A program made the position numbers and the translations under genes. A DNA stretch of 36,504 nt, taken from the NCBI GenBank assembly GCA_030531425.1, contig JAUNNO010000008.1, positions 1 to 36,504 of the forward strand, written 5' to 3'. Below the pieces are notes generated by a model. It was not told the DNA's origin, did no database searches, and saw nothing but the letters and a program-made list of their open reading frames with translations. This DNA comes from a bacterium. Its GTDB lineage: Bacteria > Bacillota_I > Bacilli_A > RF39 > UBA660. Below are positions 23,069-31,416 of the stretch, one piece after another; position 1 is the first letter of the stretch, and every line of letters starts with the position of its first letter.

Positions 23069-24003
23069 GTTGGAAAATTCGGATTTGGATTATATGGTGT
23101 TAATCCTCCAGGATTATAACCTGGATTGTATCCTGGATTAAATGGTGGTTTCTTATCAGAAAAGTCAATAAGACTCATTCCATCTACATTTTCACCATTA
23201 ACTTGAACTTGATAATGAAGATGAGGACCTGTTGAATATCCTGTCGTTCCTATTCCAGCTAATTCATCTCCAGCTTTAACAGAATCACCTTCTTTAACTT
23301 TTGATGTTCCTGGATAAAGATGAGCATATATAACTGTATAAGTTAGATCTTCATCTATTGGACATTCAAGATATATTTGATTTCCTCCACCGCCATTTTT
23401 ATCAGTTACATTTTCACTATATTTAAAACTAACTTTTTTTATAGTTCCATCGCAAACAGATTTAACTGGAGTTTTATTACCAGCTGCTAAATCCCATGCA
23501 GAGTGAACTCCAGGTGTTCCAAATACAATTCTTTCTTCCATAAAAAAAGAAGTAATAGTTACTTTAGAAAAATCTACTGGTGGAGAAAAAGGTTTATTTT
23601 GAATTTCATCAATTTGATCTTCATCTATCTCTTTACATCCATCATAAATCTTATATTTTGGTAAAGTGCATACTTCACTAATTTCTTTTAATCTATTATC
23701 TTCTAAATCTATATTATCTTTATATATTTCTAAAAATGTTAATTTTTCATCTTCTAAATAAAAATATAAAATTCTGTTTAAAGGAACATATCCATATCCA
23801 CCTTTAATTGCACTATTTAAAGTTTCTCTATACATATCAGCATAATCCATATTATTTTCAACATAATTATCTGTAATGTTTGCACCAAAGAAATCTAATA
23901 CCATTAAAACAGGAATGATAATAATTAAAGACATCACTATCATTCCTACACTACTTCCCATAACAACTTTTAAGACTTTACTCTTTTTCTTTTTGTTTTT
24001 CAT
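23059..24003 (-). CDS. Membrane-anchored M23 peptidoglycan endopeptidase (VirB1 role)
   Basis: A 314-aa protein with a basic N-terminus and one membrane helix (about 17-38). An extracytoplasmic segment follows, then an M23/LytM domain (about 150-285). All zinc and catalytic positions are present: H167 and D171 in GVHSAWDLAAG, H228 in IYAHLYPG, and H261/H263 in PHLHYQV. The tail is a low-complexity run of NPGYNPGY-type repeats ending in FPTRP. In Gram-positive conjugation such enzymes open the cell wall for the channel. Its last codons lie inside the right arm of an oriT-like repeat. Confidence 0.9.
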   Translation of the reverse strand: MKNKKKKSKVLKVVMGSSVGMIVMSLIIIIPVLMVLDFFGANITDNYVENNMDYADMYRETLNSAIKGGYGYVPLNRILYFYLEDEKLTFLEIYKDNIDLEDNRLKEISEVCTLPKYKIYDGCKEIDEDQIDEIQNKPFSPPVDFSKVTITSFFMEERIVFGTPGVHSAWDLAAGNKTPVKSVCDGTIKKVSFKYSENVTDKNGGGGNQIYLECPIDEDLTYTVIYAHLYPGTSKVKEGDSVKAGDELAGIGTTGYSTGPHLHYQVQVNGENVDGMSLIDFSDKKPPFNPGYNPGYNPGGLTPYNPNPNFPTRP

Positions 24004-24005
24004 AT

Positions 24006-24749
24006 TTATACTTCCATTTCAGGTTCTAAATTAAAGAATTCTTTTACTTCTGCAATATTAACTGTCATTCTATCTTTTAGATCAAGATCATCTGTAGTTT
24101 CTTTATAAGAATTTAAACCACTTATATAGTCATCAAATTTCTTTTCATCAAACATTTTTTTAATTTCAAAATATGCATCAGAATCAGAATTATAACAATC
24201 CATAAATTCATAATAATCAGAATCTTTCATTAACTCTATACCATCAAAGATTATATAATCTTCTTTTAATGAATCATCCATCTCAAAATTATTAGATTCT
24301 AATTCACTCTTTAAACTGGTAAAATTCATCTCTCCAGCTTTTCCCCAAGGGATTGGTGAGAATAGCCATTTTTGATTATTTTCATCAAATAAATATGCAT
24401 ATTCACAATCGCTATTCTTACAATCAATTATAAATCTATTTAAATTTTTTGATGTTTTAGGACAAGTATATTTCCAATCCTCATCTCTTTCACGATTATA
24501 AAATACACAAACATCTTCTTGATGATCTTCAATAGCACCAAACTTATGAGGTATATCAGGAACAGGAAATATATGTTCATTTAAAACTGACATATCGCCA
24601 AGCTTTATAAGTTGATTCATTTTATTAATATTACTATATTCATTAAATAATAATGAGCCATTATGTTCTGGATAACCATCCCAATGACAATATACATGAT
24701 CTACAGAACCATCTTTTCTTAAAATACCAATTTTACTTCGTGTTCCCAT
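24006..24749 (-). CDS. Conserved mobile-element protein with GTRS...YCHWDGYP motif
   Basis: The N-terminus MGTRSKIGILRKDGSV, then VYCHWDGYPEHNG, is a signature I know from proteins of phages and conjugative elements; their function has not been defined as far as I know. The rest of the 247 aa is acidic with several YY/DY clusters, and it ends in EPEMEV. It overlaps the VirB4 gene by 17 bp and runs to within 3 bp of the M23 gene, so it is embedded in the channel operon. Confidence 0.7.
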   Translation of the reverse strand: MGTRSKIGILRKDGSVDHVYCHWDGYPEHNGSLLFNEYSNINKMNQLIKLGDMSVLNEHIFPVPDIPHKFGAIEDHQEDVCVFYNRERDEDWKYTCPKTSKNLNRFIIDCKNSDCEYAYLFDENNQKWLFSPIPWGKAGEMNFTSLKSELESNNFEMDDSLKEDYIIFDGIELMKDSDYYEFMDCYNSDSDAYFEIKKMFDEKKFDDYISGLNSYKETTDDLDLKDRMTVNIAEVKEFFNLEPEMEV

Positions 24750-27207
24750 TTACTTCACCTTCTCCCATCATTTCTCTTTCTAATTCGGTTGCTCTAATCC
24801 ATATTCTTAATCTATTTTTAGAATCTACACTTAATAAAAATTCTCCTCTTTTTGCTTCAAGTAAGAAATTTTTTTGTGTTTCAGTTAATGGATTTTGTTT
24901 AAACAACTCCAAATATGCCAATAAATCATCTTCCTTTAACATTCCAATCATTTGATACTGACAGTTATTAAATACAGCTGTTGAATGTCTTAATATTGCT
25001 TGACTACCAACAAAATCTTTAACAGATTGAGTTGCTACAACTAAAGCACCAGAATACTTTCTAATTCTTCTAGCTAGTTGTCCAAAGTTTCTTAATACTT
25101 CAAAATTATTTTCATCAATAAATAAGTGGAATTCATCTGCAATAATCATTACATGTTTTCTATCTTCTAATTTTAATCTATCATTGTTAATTTTATTAGC
25201 AACTATACTATTATTTAAATAAGTTAATAAATTTAAAGTTTGTGTATTAATTAATCTTTGATTTCCACTATATAATAATTCTTGTAAATTAAAAGCAATT
25301 AGATCATTATCTAAATTAATTGTAGTATGACCATCAAATAAATATGAGTCAGTTCCAGTTAAAAATCTAGATAATAAAATATCTAATTGCTCTATTATTT
25401 TTTCTTTTTCTTTACTCTTAATATCTTTCTTATATTCTGGTAAGAATTCATATAATTCAGAGAATACAGGATATTCTTCTGGTTTCATATTTTGTAATGT
25501 ATTTATAGAAGTGTTCTTATAAATACCTTTCTTGTTATATAAACTTTCAACTATTGCTAATAACATAACAAGTTCTTTTTCTGTTATACTTTCAAATGCT
25601 GTTTTAAAGAAAGCTTCCAAAAATCCTAAATGTTTTGCTAAAGGACAATCTGTTTCTTTTGTGTCATGATTTTCATCATCTGAAGGTATATATCTAATTT
25701 GAAGTGGATTAATAATTCCACCAGTTTTTGAATATAAATCAATATATTCCCCACCATTTGATTCAACTATTTTCTTATATTCATTTTCAGCATCAAATAT
25801 AAATATTTTTGTTCCTCTACTATATTCATTAACTATCATTTTCTTCATAGTAAATGATTTACCACCACCTGTTGAAGAAATAATAGCCATGTTATGAGAA
25901 GTTCTAGAATTATTTAATGTGAACTGATCATAAAAAATTGGTAATGCTGTGTTTATATCAACACCAAACATATATCCATTTGAATCATTAAAAGATGACA
26001 TAGTAAATGGAAAACTTGCACTTAGAGTTAATGTTGGTAAATAAAATGAATAATCTTCTAATGTTTTAGGATTAATATCATAACTTTGCCATGTTTCCAT
26101 CTGTCTTAATCTTGGAATATCTAATTTAATCATGTGTTCTTTTGCTAACATTTTTAAATCTCTAAATACTTTTTCACGATTCTTCTTATCACCTTCAATA
26201 ATTAATATTAGTGATACTTCTTTAATAGTTTCATTTCCATTTTTAATATCTTGCATTAAAGCTTGAAATGTTTCTGATGTTTTATCTAATTCAGTAATAT
26301 CACTTAATTTTTTTGAAGTATAACGATCTGCTAAAACAAATTGAAATTGTGAATTAACAAATCTTATTAATTCATCTTGTGTTAGACAATCCTTGATATT
26401 AAGAACAACTCTAATACCTGGATAATTAAATAATTTTTCTAAAAATAATGATGGAACATTACGATGAATTGATTTAACAGTAACAAGCTGTATTTCTTCT
26501 CCATCAATTACAAGTTTATCTGTTTTTTCAGATAAATTCATAGGACTAATTAAACTAGGTAAATCACTCCACATTAATTCATCTAATGAATTTGAAGTTA
26601 GATACAAATTTGATAAAACTTTATATATTTGAAGTTTATTAGTAATACTTTCAATATATAATCTTGGAACTAAATTAAAAGTAATATCCTCTACTTCATC
26701 AATTTGTTTATTTAACATAGCTGTATCTTTTGCTATTAATACCCAATAATAAATACTAGAAATAGTAAAGTTCTTTTCTTCTAATTCATCTATTAAACTT
26801 CTTGATTCTTCAAGCAATAATCTCTTGCTTTCATCATCTTTATATTTTTCTATTCTATTATCTAAATTCAATTTATTAGCATTTAAATTTAATTTTTCAT
26901 TCAGCTTATAACATTTTAAATTAATGTTAGGAACCTGATATAAAGCTTTTAACATTGAATAAAAAATATTTTTTTCATGATCCCCTGTTAAAGATAAATC
27001 AATAGCTTTTACTTCTATTAATGTTGCTACTTCACCAGTTTTTAAATGAATTAATCCTTCATCATCTATTTCCTTTATATTAGTAAATGACTTAGAATTC
27101 TTTACTCGCTTTTTCATTTGAAATATAGATGAATACTTTCTATTTGTTTTAGAATCTGTTTTTGTTATCTTTTTTAGATTTTTTTCATCTTTAGTTTTTC
27201 TTTCCAA
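24733..27207 (-). CDS. virB4: VirB4-type conjugation ATPase
   Basis: An 824-aa protein with the VirB4/TraE layout. The N-terminal 400 residues are CagE/TrbE-like. They are followed by Walker A SSTGGGKS (444-451), FIFDAENEYKKI, Walker B VMIIADEFH (686-694) and ATQSVKDF. VirB4 proteins energise assembly of the type IV channel and DNA transfer. The start appears to be TTG 27207, 9 bp behind GGAGA, overlapping the VirB3-like gene by 34 bp; the next Met in frame is residue 31. All ATPase motifs are intact. Confidence 0.94.
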   Translation of the reverse strand: MERKTKDEKNLKKITKTDSKTNRKYSSIFQMKKRVKNSKSFTNIKEIDDEGLIHLKTGEVATLIEVKAIDLSLTGDHEKNIFYSMLKALYQVPNINLKCYKLNEKLNLNANKLNLDNRIEKYKDDESKRLLLEESRSLIDELEEKNFTISSIYYWVLIAKDTAMLNKQIDEVEDITFNLVPRLYIESITNKLQIYKVLSNLYLTSNSLDELMWSDLPSLISPMNLSEKTDKLVIDGEEIQLVTVKSIHRNVPSLFLEKLFNYPGIRVVLNIKDCLTQDELIRFVNSQFQFVLADRYTSKKLSDITELDKTSETFQALMQDIKNGNETIKEVSLILIIEGDKKNREKVFRDLKMLAKEHMIKLDIPRLRQMETWQSYDINPKTLEDYSFYLPTLTLSASFPFTMSSFNDSNGYMFGVDINTALPIFYDQFTLNNSRTSHNMAIISSTGGGKSFTMKKMIVNEYSRGTKIFIFDAENEYKKIVESNGGEYIDLYSKTGGIINPLQIRYIPSDDENHDTKETDCPLAKHLGFLEAFFKTAFESITEKELVMLLAIVESLYNKKGIYKNTSINTLQNMKPEEYPVFSELYEFLPEYKKDIKSKEKEKIIEQLDILLSRFLTGTDSYLFDGHTTINLDNDLIAFNLQELLYSGNQRLINTQTLNLLTYLNNSIVANKINNDRLKLEDRKHVMIIADEFHLFIDENNFEVLRNFGQLARRIRKYSGALVVATQSVKDFVGSQAILRHSTAVFNNCQYQMIGMLKEDDLLAYLELFKQNPLTETQKNFLLEAKRGEFLLSVDSKNRLRIWIRATELEREMMGEGEVNGNTK

Positions 27208-27485
27208 TTAATATCATCTCCATTCTTTTTGTATATATATTCTTTACAATTAAAAATATATTTAACAAATAATATTACTACTTTATACATTCTATTTTTT
27301 TTGGATACATTAACAGGTAGCATTAAAAAAACACATATTGTTAAATAAACAAGTGAAAAAATTTTATGACTAGAAAAGGAAAATAATAATAAAAATGAAA
27401 TAAGCATAGGTAAACCAATGTATAAATCTTTCATTTCAATAAATTTTCCTAAAGTCTTTTTAATACTTGGTATAACTATATACAT
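27174..27485 (-). CDS. VirB3/PrgI-like membrane protein
   Basis: A 103-aa protein starting YIVIPSIKKTLGKFI, with two hydrophobic helices (about 24-42 and 43-58) and a basic tail. This is the usual build of VirB3/PrgI-like proteins that sit directly before VirB4. It shares one base with the VirB6-like stop (TAATG) and overlaps VirB4, so the three are translated in series. Confidence 0.75.
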   Translation of the reverse strand: MYIVIPSIKKTLGKFIEMKDLYIGLPMLISFLLLFSFSSHKIFSLVYLTICVFLMLPVNVSKKNRMYKVVILFVKYIFNCKEYIYKKNGDDINWKEKLKMKKI

Positions 27486-28882
27486 TAATCATCTCTCCCT
27501 CTATATCTTCTACGATACATACTTCTTGCTGGAACTACATTTGACATAGCAGAAGCCATTGATTCTCTACCAGCATTCATCATTCCAGAACCAAATCGTG
27601 ATAATCTTCCGCCACCATTATTTTTGTTATTCATAGCTCGTATATTAGATGAAGCTTGCATATAATCTCCAACCATTTTTAAATTGCTTCCTATTCCTCC
27701 AGATGAATAATCTCCACCCATCTTAGAGCCAAATGATGAAATTGCCTTACCAGCTTTTCCTACAGCACTATTTCCAGCACCTCCAACTTTTGAAGCACCT
27801 TTAGCAACAGCACCAGCACCCATAAGACCTGCTCCACCTATTCCTAAAGCTCCAGTTGTAGCAACAGCACCCATACTTTGACCAAATCCCATCATAGCCA
27901 TTAATTGCTCTCTACCAGAATTAGCAGATACATTTCCGCCTATGAATCTATTAACTACTTGTGATCCAGTTAATAAGAATGAACCACAGCCAATATATAA
28001 AATACATTTAATAACAATGTCTTTAAATCCATTACTAAAGAATGTAGTTTCATTGATTTGTCCCATAACAATTGCAGTTAAGGAAATAATAAGCATTATT
28101 ACTGCACCTTGTAGCATTAAAGAAACTAACTGTTGAATAACAGCACTTCTTCGTTCTTTATTTCCGATTGATGTTGCAAATATAACTGGACTAATTACAA
28201 ATAAAAATAAGAATTCAATCTGTCTTCTTGCTAACATCATTCCACTAAAGAATAAAGAATATAAGAAAAAGCCACCAACAATGATAGCTAATATCCAATT
28301 AATTTTATATTTATAATCTTTTTTATCTGGTAATATCCATCTATGAGAAGTAACATATTTATCGTTATACATTTCTTTTCCATTGAAATTACCATTTTGA
28401 ACATTTTTAGCAATATTTTCACCTTTAAATTCATCACTATCTTTGTATCCATCTGAATAATCAATAAACATAGTAAGCATTGAATCTGATATGGTTACTT
28501 TATTACTTGAAAATATATTTGAGGTGAATCCAGCTAATTTAATTGAGAATGTAGAAGCTTGGACAAATAAAAAAGTGCTTAATAAAACCATTATTCCACA
28601 CTTAACTATTTCCTTAACTATACCTTCAGAACTTAATCCTTCATCTGGATCTATTATTTTTTTTGCAAATTTAGTTATTGCAAATAAACCTAACAAAGTC
28701 AGAGCAATTGCAATTACACCTTTTTGAAATGTTACAAAATTATTATCACCAGAAACAGAATTAATAATATCAAAAGCATTTAATCCTTTTAAAATATCAA
28801 ATAGAGAATCAATTAAATCATATATGAAGTGGATTACACCCCAACCTAATGTTCTTAATAAATCTAATGCTTTTAATAACAT
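27485..28882 (-). CDS. VirB6/TrbL-like polytopic protein (Mbov_0396/CD1107-neighbour type)
   Basis: A 465-aa membrane protein with about six or seven hydrophobic helices (for example 55-70, 92-112, 195-215, 222-240, 255-275 and 285-305). A soluble Gly/Ala/Ser-rich tail (GALGIGGAGLMGAGAVAKG) follows and ends very basic (ARSMYRRRYRGRDD). This matches the VirB6/TrbL-like channel subunits of Bacillota and Mollicutes ICEs. It starts behind GGAGGTGAGTAG, 11 bp after the VirB2-like gene. Confidence 0.85.
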   Translation of the reverse strand: MLLKALDLLRTLGWGVIHFIYDLIDSLFDILKGLNAFDIINSVSGDNNFVTFQKGVIAIALTLLGLFAITKFAKKIIDPDEGLSSEGIVKEIVKCGIMVLLSTFLFVQASTFSIKLAGFTSNIFSSNKVTISDSMLTMFIDYSDGYKDSDEFKGENIAKNVQNGNFNGKEMYNDKYVTSHRWILPDKKDYKYKINWILAIIVGGFFLYSLFFSGMMLARRQIEFLFLFVISPVIFATSIGNKERRSAVIQQLVSLMLQGAVIMLIISLTAIVMGQINETTFFSNGFKDIVIKCILYIGCGSFLLTGSQVVNRFIGGNVSANSGREQLMAMMGFGQSMGAVATTGALGIGGAGLMGAGAVAKGASKVGGAGNSAVGKAGKAISSFGSKMGGDYSSGGIGSNLKMVGDYMQASSNIRAMNNKNNGGGRLSRFGSGMMNAGRESMASAMSNVVPARSMYRRRYRGRDD

Positions 28883-28893
28883 CTACTCACCTC

Positions 28894-29172
28894 CTAGAAT
28901 AAGTCTATGATTAGATTTACGATTGATATTGCTAAAATGATTCCAACAATACCAAACATAGTTTGAATTATTCTTTGTTTTACTCTTGGTTTTTGATCTA
29001 CATCAACCACAGCATATAATATAAATCCAACTATAAGTGATACACCTGCAGCTGCAATTCCTACTCTTAAAGCCCAAGTAGAAAATGTTTGGATTGCTTT
29101 AATGATTGAATCTACATTATAACTTCCACCTTCAAGGTGTTCTATTTTTAATAAATTTAAATAATTATTCAC
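28894..29172 (-). CDS. VirB2-like small membrane protein
   Basis: A 92-aa protein with two hydrophobic helices (about 35-57 and 70-91) separated by a short basic loop (DQKPRVKQR). This is the plan of VirB2/TrbC-like or Maff2-type proteins at the start of ICE secretion operons. The start is GTG 29172, 8 bp behind GGAGG; the only nearby ATG stops at once. It is the first gene after the structured element at 29191-29273. Confidence 0.78.
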   Translation of the reverse strand: MNNYLNLLKIEHLEGGSYNVDSIIKAIQTFSTWALRVGIAAAGVSLIVGFILYAVVDVDQKPRVKQRIIQTMFGIVGIILAISIVNLIIDLF

Positions 29173-29190
29173 TTTCCATTCCTCCTTAAA

Positions 29191-29273
29191 AAATAGTAAG
29201 AAAAAAGCAAAGAATGATATAATATCCCTAGAGTTATTTTGCTGTCGGCGATTTAACTCTTTTTCTTTGCTTT
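29191..29273 (-). promoter_or_regulatory. Nested hairpin with U-tract upstream of the secretion operon
   Basis: In minus-strand RNA an 11-bp outer stem AAAGCAAAGAA/TTCTTTGCTTT (29263-29273 with 29204-29214) encloses a 7-bp inner stem AGAGTTA/TAACTCT (29254-29260 with 29230-29236). The inner loop contains AAUCGCCGACAGC. The outer stem ends in UUUUUUCUU, then comes the ribosome site of the VirB2-like gene. The layout is that of a regulated terminator or a structured leader element. Confidence 0.65.
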
Positions 29274-29287
29274 AATCTTTTCATATA

Positions 29288-29659
29288 TTACATATCTAAA
29301 TCGCCATCTGATACTTTTACATTTTCATCTTCTTTAATTTTTGCACTTGATAAAAATGATATTCTATCAGCAATTATTTGTGTAGATTTTTTCTTTTCAC
29401 CAGCTTCATTTTCATAAACTGATGTTTCAACACGACCTTTTATTCCAATTAGGTCTCCTTTTTTACAATATTCAGATGTTGTTTCTGCCATTGGTCCAAA
29501 TGTAACTACATCAATAAAATCTGTCTCATATTCTCCATCAGCATTTTTATAGCTTCTAGGAACTGCAACTGTAAAATTTAAATATGATTTTCCATTTTCT
29601 GATGTTTTTTTCTCTGGTTCAGCAACAAGTCTTCCTACTCCCCAAAATTGATTCATCAT
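29288..29659 (-). CDS. ssb: Single-stranded DNA-binding protein (SSB)
   Basis: The start is ATG 29659 (or the next ATG), behind AGGAGGTGAAATA. The 123-aa protein has the OB-fold pattern NQFWGVGRLVAEPE, then SYLNFTVAVPRSYKN, DFIDVVTFGPMAE and GDLIGIKGRV. SSBs protect the transferred strand and assist replication. The usual DDDIPF tip is replaced by DGDLDM, so binding to host replication partners may differ. Confidence 0.92.
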   Translation of the reverse strand: MMNQFWGVGRLVAEPEKKTSENGKSYLNFTVAVPRSYKNADGEYETDFIDVVTFGPMAETTSEYCKKGDLIGIKGRVETSVYENEAGEKKKSTQIIADRISFLSSAKIKEDENVKVSDGDLDM

Positions 29660-29731
29660 TATTTCACCTCCTCTCAAATTTTAATAAAACTATTTTTAAT
29701 CTATAAAACCACCACCTTTCATGTATAGAAA

Positions 29732-29971
29732 TTATTTTTTTATAATGTCTTTTAAATATCTTTTATCACCATTACATAATTCTTCTATACTTTTTTCTAT
29801 TTCCTCCCAAATTTCATATAAAGTGTCATAGCACTTTTTATATTTTTTCTTCTTGTTTTTTGGAACATATTCTTCATATTCATTCATATCTCCAATTACT
29901 GCTCCAATGTGATCTTGAAATTCAGCAAGTTCTTCTATTTCAAAAAGGGTTAGTTTATCTAACTTTTTCAT
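29732..29971 (-). CDS. Hypothetical 79-aa helical protein
   Basis: A small charged, helical protein (KLTLFEIEELAEFQDHIGAV, then YEEYVPKNKKKKYKK). Its ATG overlaps the TGA of the initiator-like gene (ATGA), so it is coupled to it. No family recognised. It may be a partner of the initiator or of SSB. Confidence 0.6.
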   Translation of the reverse strand: MKKLDKLTLFEIEELAEFQDHIGAVIGDMNEYEEYVPKNKKKKYKKCYDTLYEIWEEIEKSIEELCNGDKRYLKDIIKK

Positions 29972-30801
29972 AATTCAAAATCTTCCTCCTCATCATTTAA
30001 CCAATCATATTCATCTGGATTAAATAAATCTTCAGAATCAATTGGATTATTTAATTTATTAATATTTGAATTAATTGCATTTTTAAAGTAACCAAATTTA
30101 TTTTTGATTTCATTACCTTCTTCATCAATGAAGTTTCTTTCAATTACTCTTGAGATTACATAATTAACCATTACAACTAAATTTTTATATGTATATCCTT
30201 CTTTTAATAAAGATTCAAAAAAGTCATCATATAAAAAAGAACTACAATCATTTTCAGATATATAGTTCTTATAAATTAGCTCATAAGTTAAAATATTATG
30301 TTTTATTTCTTCTTCACCTTTAATAAGGCCTTGATGTTTATCGATTTTATCTTTTATTATTTCTTTATTTTTTTTATTATTATTTTGTTGTGTCGGATTC
30401 TCCATATCTGGAACTTCCATACCTGGAAAATCCGTATCTGGAGAAGAATCCTCCAGTGTGGAATTTCCGTATGTGGTTAAATCTTGCATTTTAAGCCATT
30501 TAGGATAAGGTAAATAATAAATCCTATATTTATACCTAAACCTTCCTTTTTCGGCTTTAAACTTGTCTATAATAAGATATTCGGCCTGTTTTAATTCATC
30601 TAAACATGATCGTATTGAATCTCTACCATCTTTAGATAAAGTTGCTAATCCATTTATCGAATAATCCCAATTTTTAGGTAAACTTAACATTAAACCTAAA
30701 AGACCTTTTGCTTTTAATGTAAGATTCTTATCTTGAAAATGATAATTACACATGGTTGTATATCCAGTAGCACCAAATATTTCAAAATCTTTTTGATTCA
30801 T
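29968..30801 (-). CDS. RepA-like replication initiator (HTH plus linker, DUF6017-like)
   Basis: A 277-aa protein with an N-terminal winged-helix region (about 15-105: LTLKAKGLLGLMLSLP, LATLSKDGRDSIRSCLDEL). A linker follows with degenerate repeats (DTDFPGMEVPDMENPTQQNN) and then a helical C-terminal domain (YKNLVVMVNYVISRVI). The ENPTQ-type linker is typical of RepA-like initiators found in ICEs. It ends in EEDFEL. It probably starts rolling-circle or theta replication of the excised element; the mode cannot be read from the sequence. Confidence 0.75.
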   Translation of the reverse strand: MNQKDFEIFGATGYTTMCNYHFQDKNLTLKAKGLLGLMLSLPKNWDYSINGLATLSKDGRDSIRSCLDELKQAEYLIIDKFKAEKGRFRYKYRIYYLPYPKWLKMQDLTTYGNSTLEDSSPDTDFPGMEVPDMENPTQQNNNKKNKEIIKDKIDKHQGLIKGEEEIKHNILTYELIYKNYISENDCSSFLYDDFFESLLKEGYTYKNLVVMVNYVISRVIERNFIDEEGNEIKNKFGYFKNAINSNINKLNNPIDSEDLFNPDEYDWLNDEEEDFEL

Positions 30802-30807
30802 ATTTAA

Positions 30808-31416
30808 TTACACCATTTCACATATAATAACAATTTGCTTATTTGTATTATGCCTGCAAGTTATTAATGTTAAAGTAGTTGTATTTTTATTCTTTATTAT
30901 TTCAGCTGTTCCGGTTTTTTCTATATCATAAATATCTACAACTTTATAATTATAAGTTTTATTCTTATAATCTATTGATACAGAATCACCAATAACTAAC
31001 TGATCTAATTTTCTAAAATACGAAACTCTAGCACTTCCTGAATGACCTGCAATTATAACATTTCCATTTACTTGATCTGGCATTGAAGAACCATCTATCC
31101 ATTGAAGATTGTATTTAACATTATTTAAATAACTACTCGGTTCAACTAGACCTCTCTCTAATTTAATTTTAGGAATTTTAAGTATAGCAATATAATTAAC
31201 TTTAGTTTGCTCTTCAACTTCTTCTATTTTCTGAGGTTCTTCTATTGAATCAGTAATTTTTTCTTCTTCATAAAATTCTTCTATTGCTTCTTGCTCTTGC
31301 ATATTTATTTTTTGTTCTGAATAATAATCATAAAAAATTAAACCTGCACCACATAGGAAAATTAAAGAGCCGATTATATATAACCAGCTCTTATTTTTTC
31401 TTTTTCTTCTTTCCAT
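30808..31416 (-). CDS. Sortase (active His and Cys, usual Arg not seen)
   Basis: A 202-aa protein with an N-terminal membrane anchor (about 11-30), an acidic spacer and the sortase barrel (about 73-200). Catalytic His125 is in IIAGHSGSARVS and Cys187 in LTLITCRHNTNK. In most sortases an Arg lies 7-13 residues after the Cys; here KQIVIICEMV has Gln at the nearest matching place, and only Arg188 is close. The gene overlaps the end of the adhesin gene by 26 bp, so the adhesin is its likely substrate. The exact class is uncertain. Confidence 0.85.
   Translation of the reverse strand: MERRKRKNKSWLYIIGSLIFLCGAGLIFYDYYSEQKINMQEQEAIEEFYEEEKITDSIEEPQKIEEVEEQTKVNYIAILKIPKIKLERGLVEPSSYLNNVKYNLQWIDGSSMPDQVNGNVIIAGHSGSARVSYFRKLDQLVIGDSVSIDYKNKTYNYKVVDIYDIEKTGTAEIIKNKNTTTLTLITCRHNTNKQIVIICEMV

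Noticed and set aside
29968-29971. Mycoplasma-type code with TGA as Trp
   Set aside because: TGA ends the initiator-like gene in an ATGA overlap, and all long genes read intact with the standard bacterial code.
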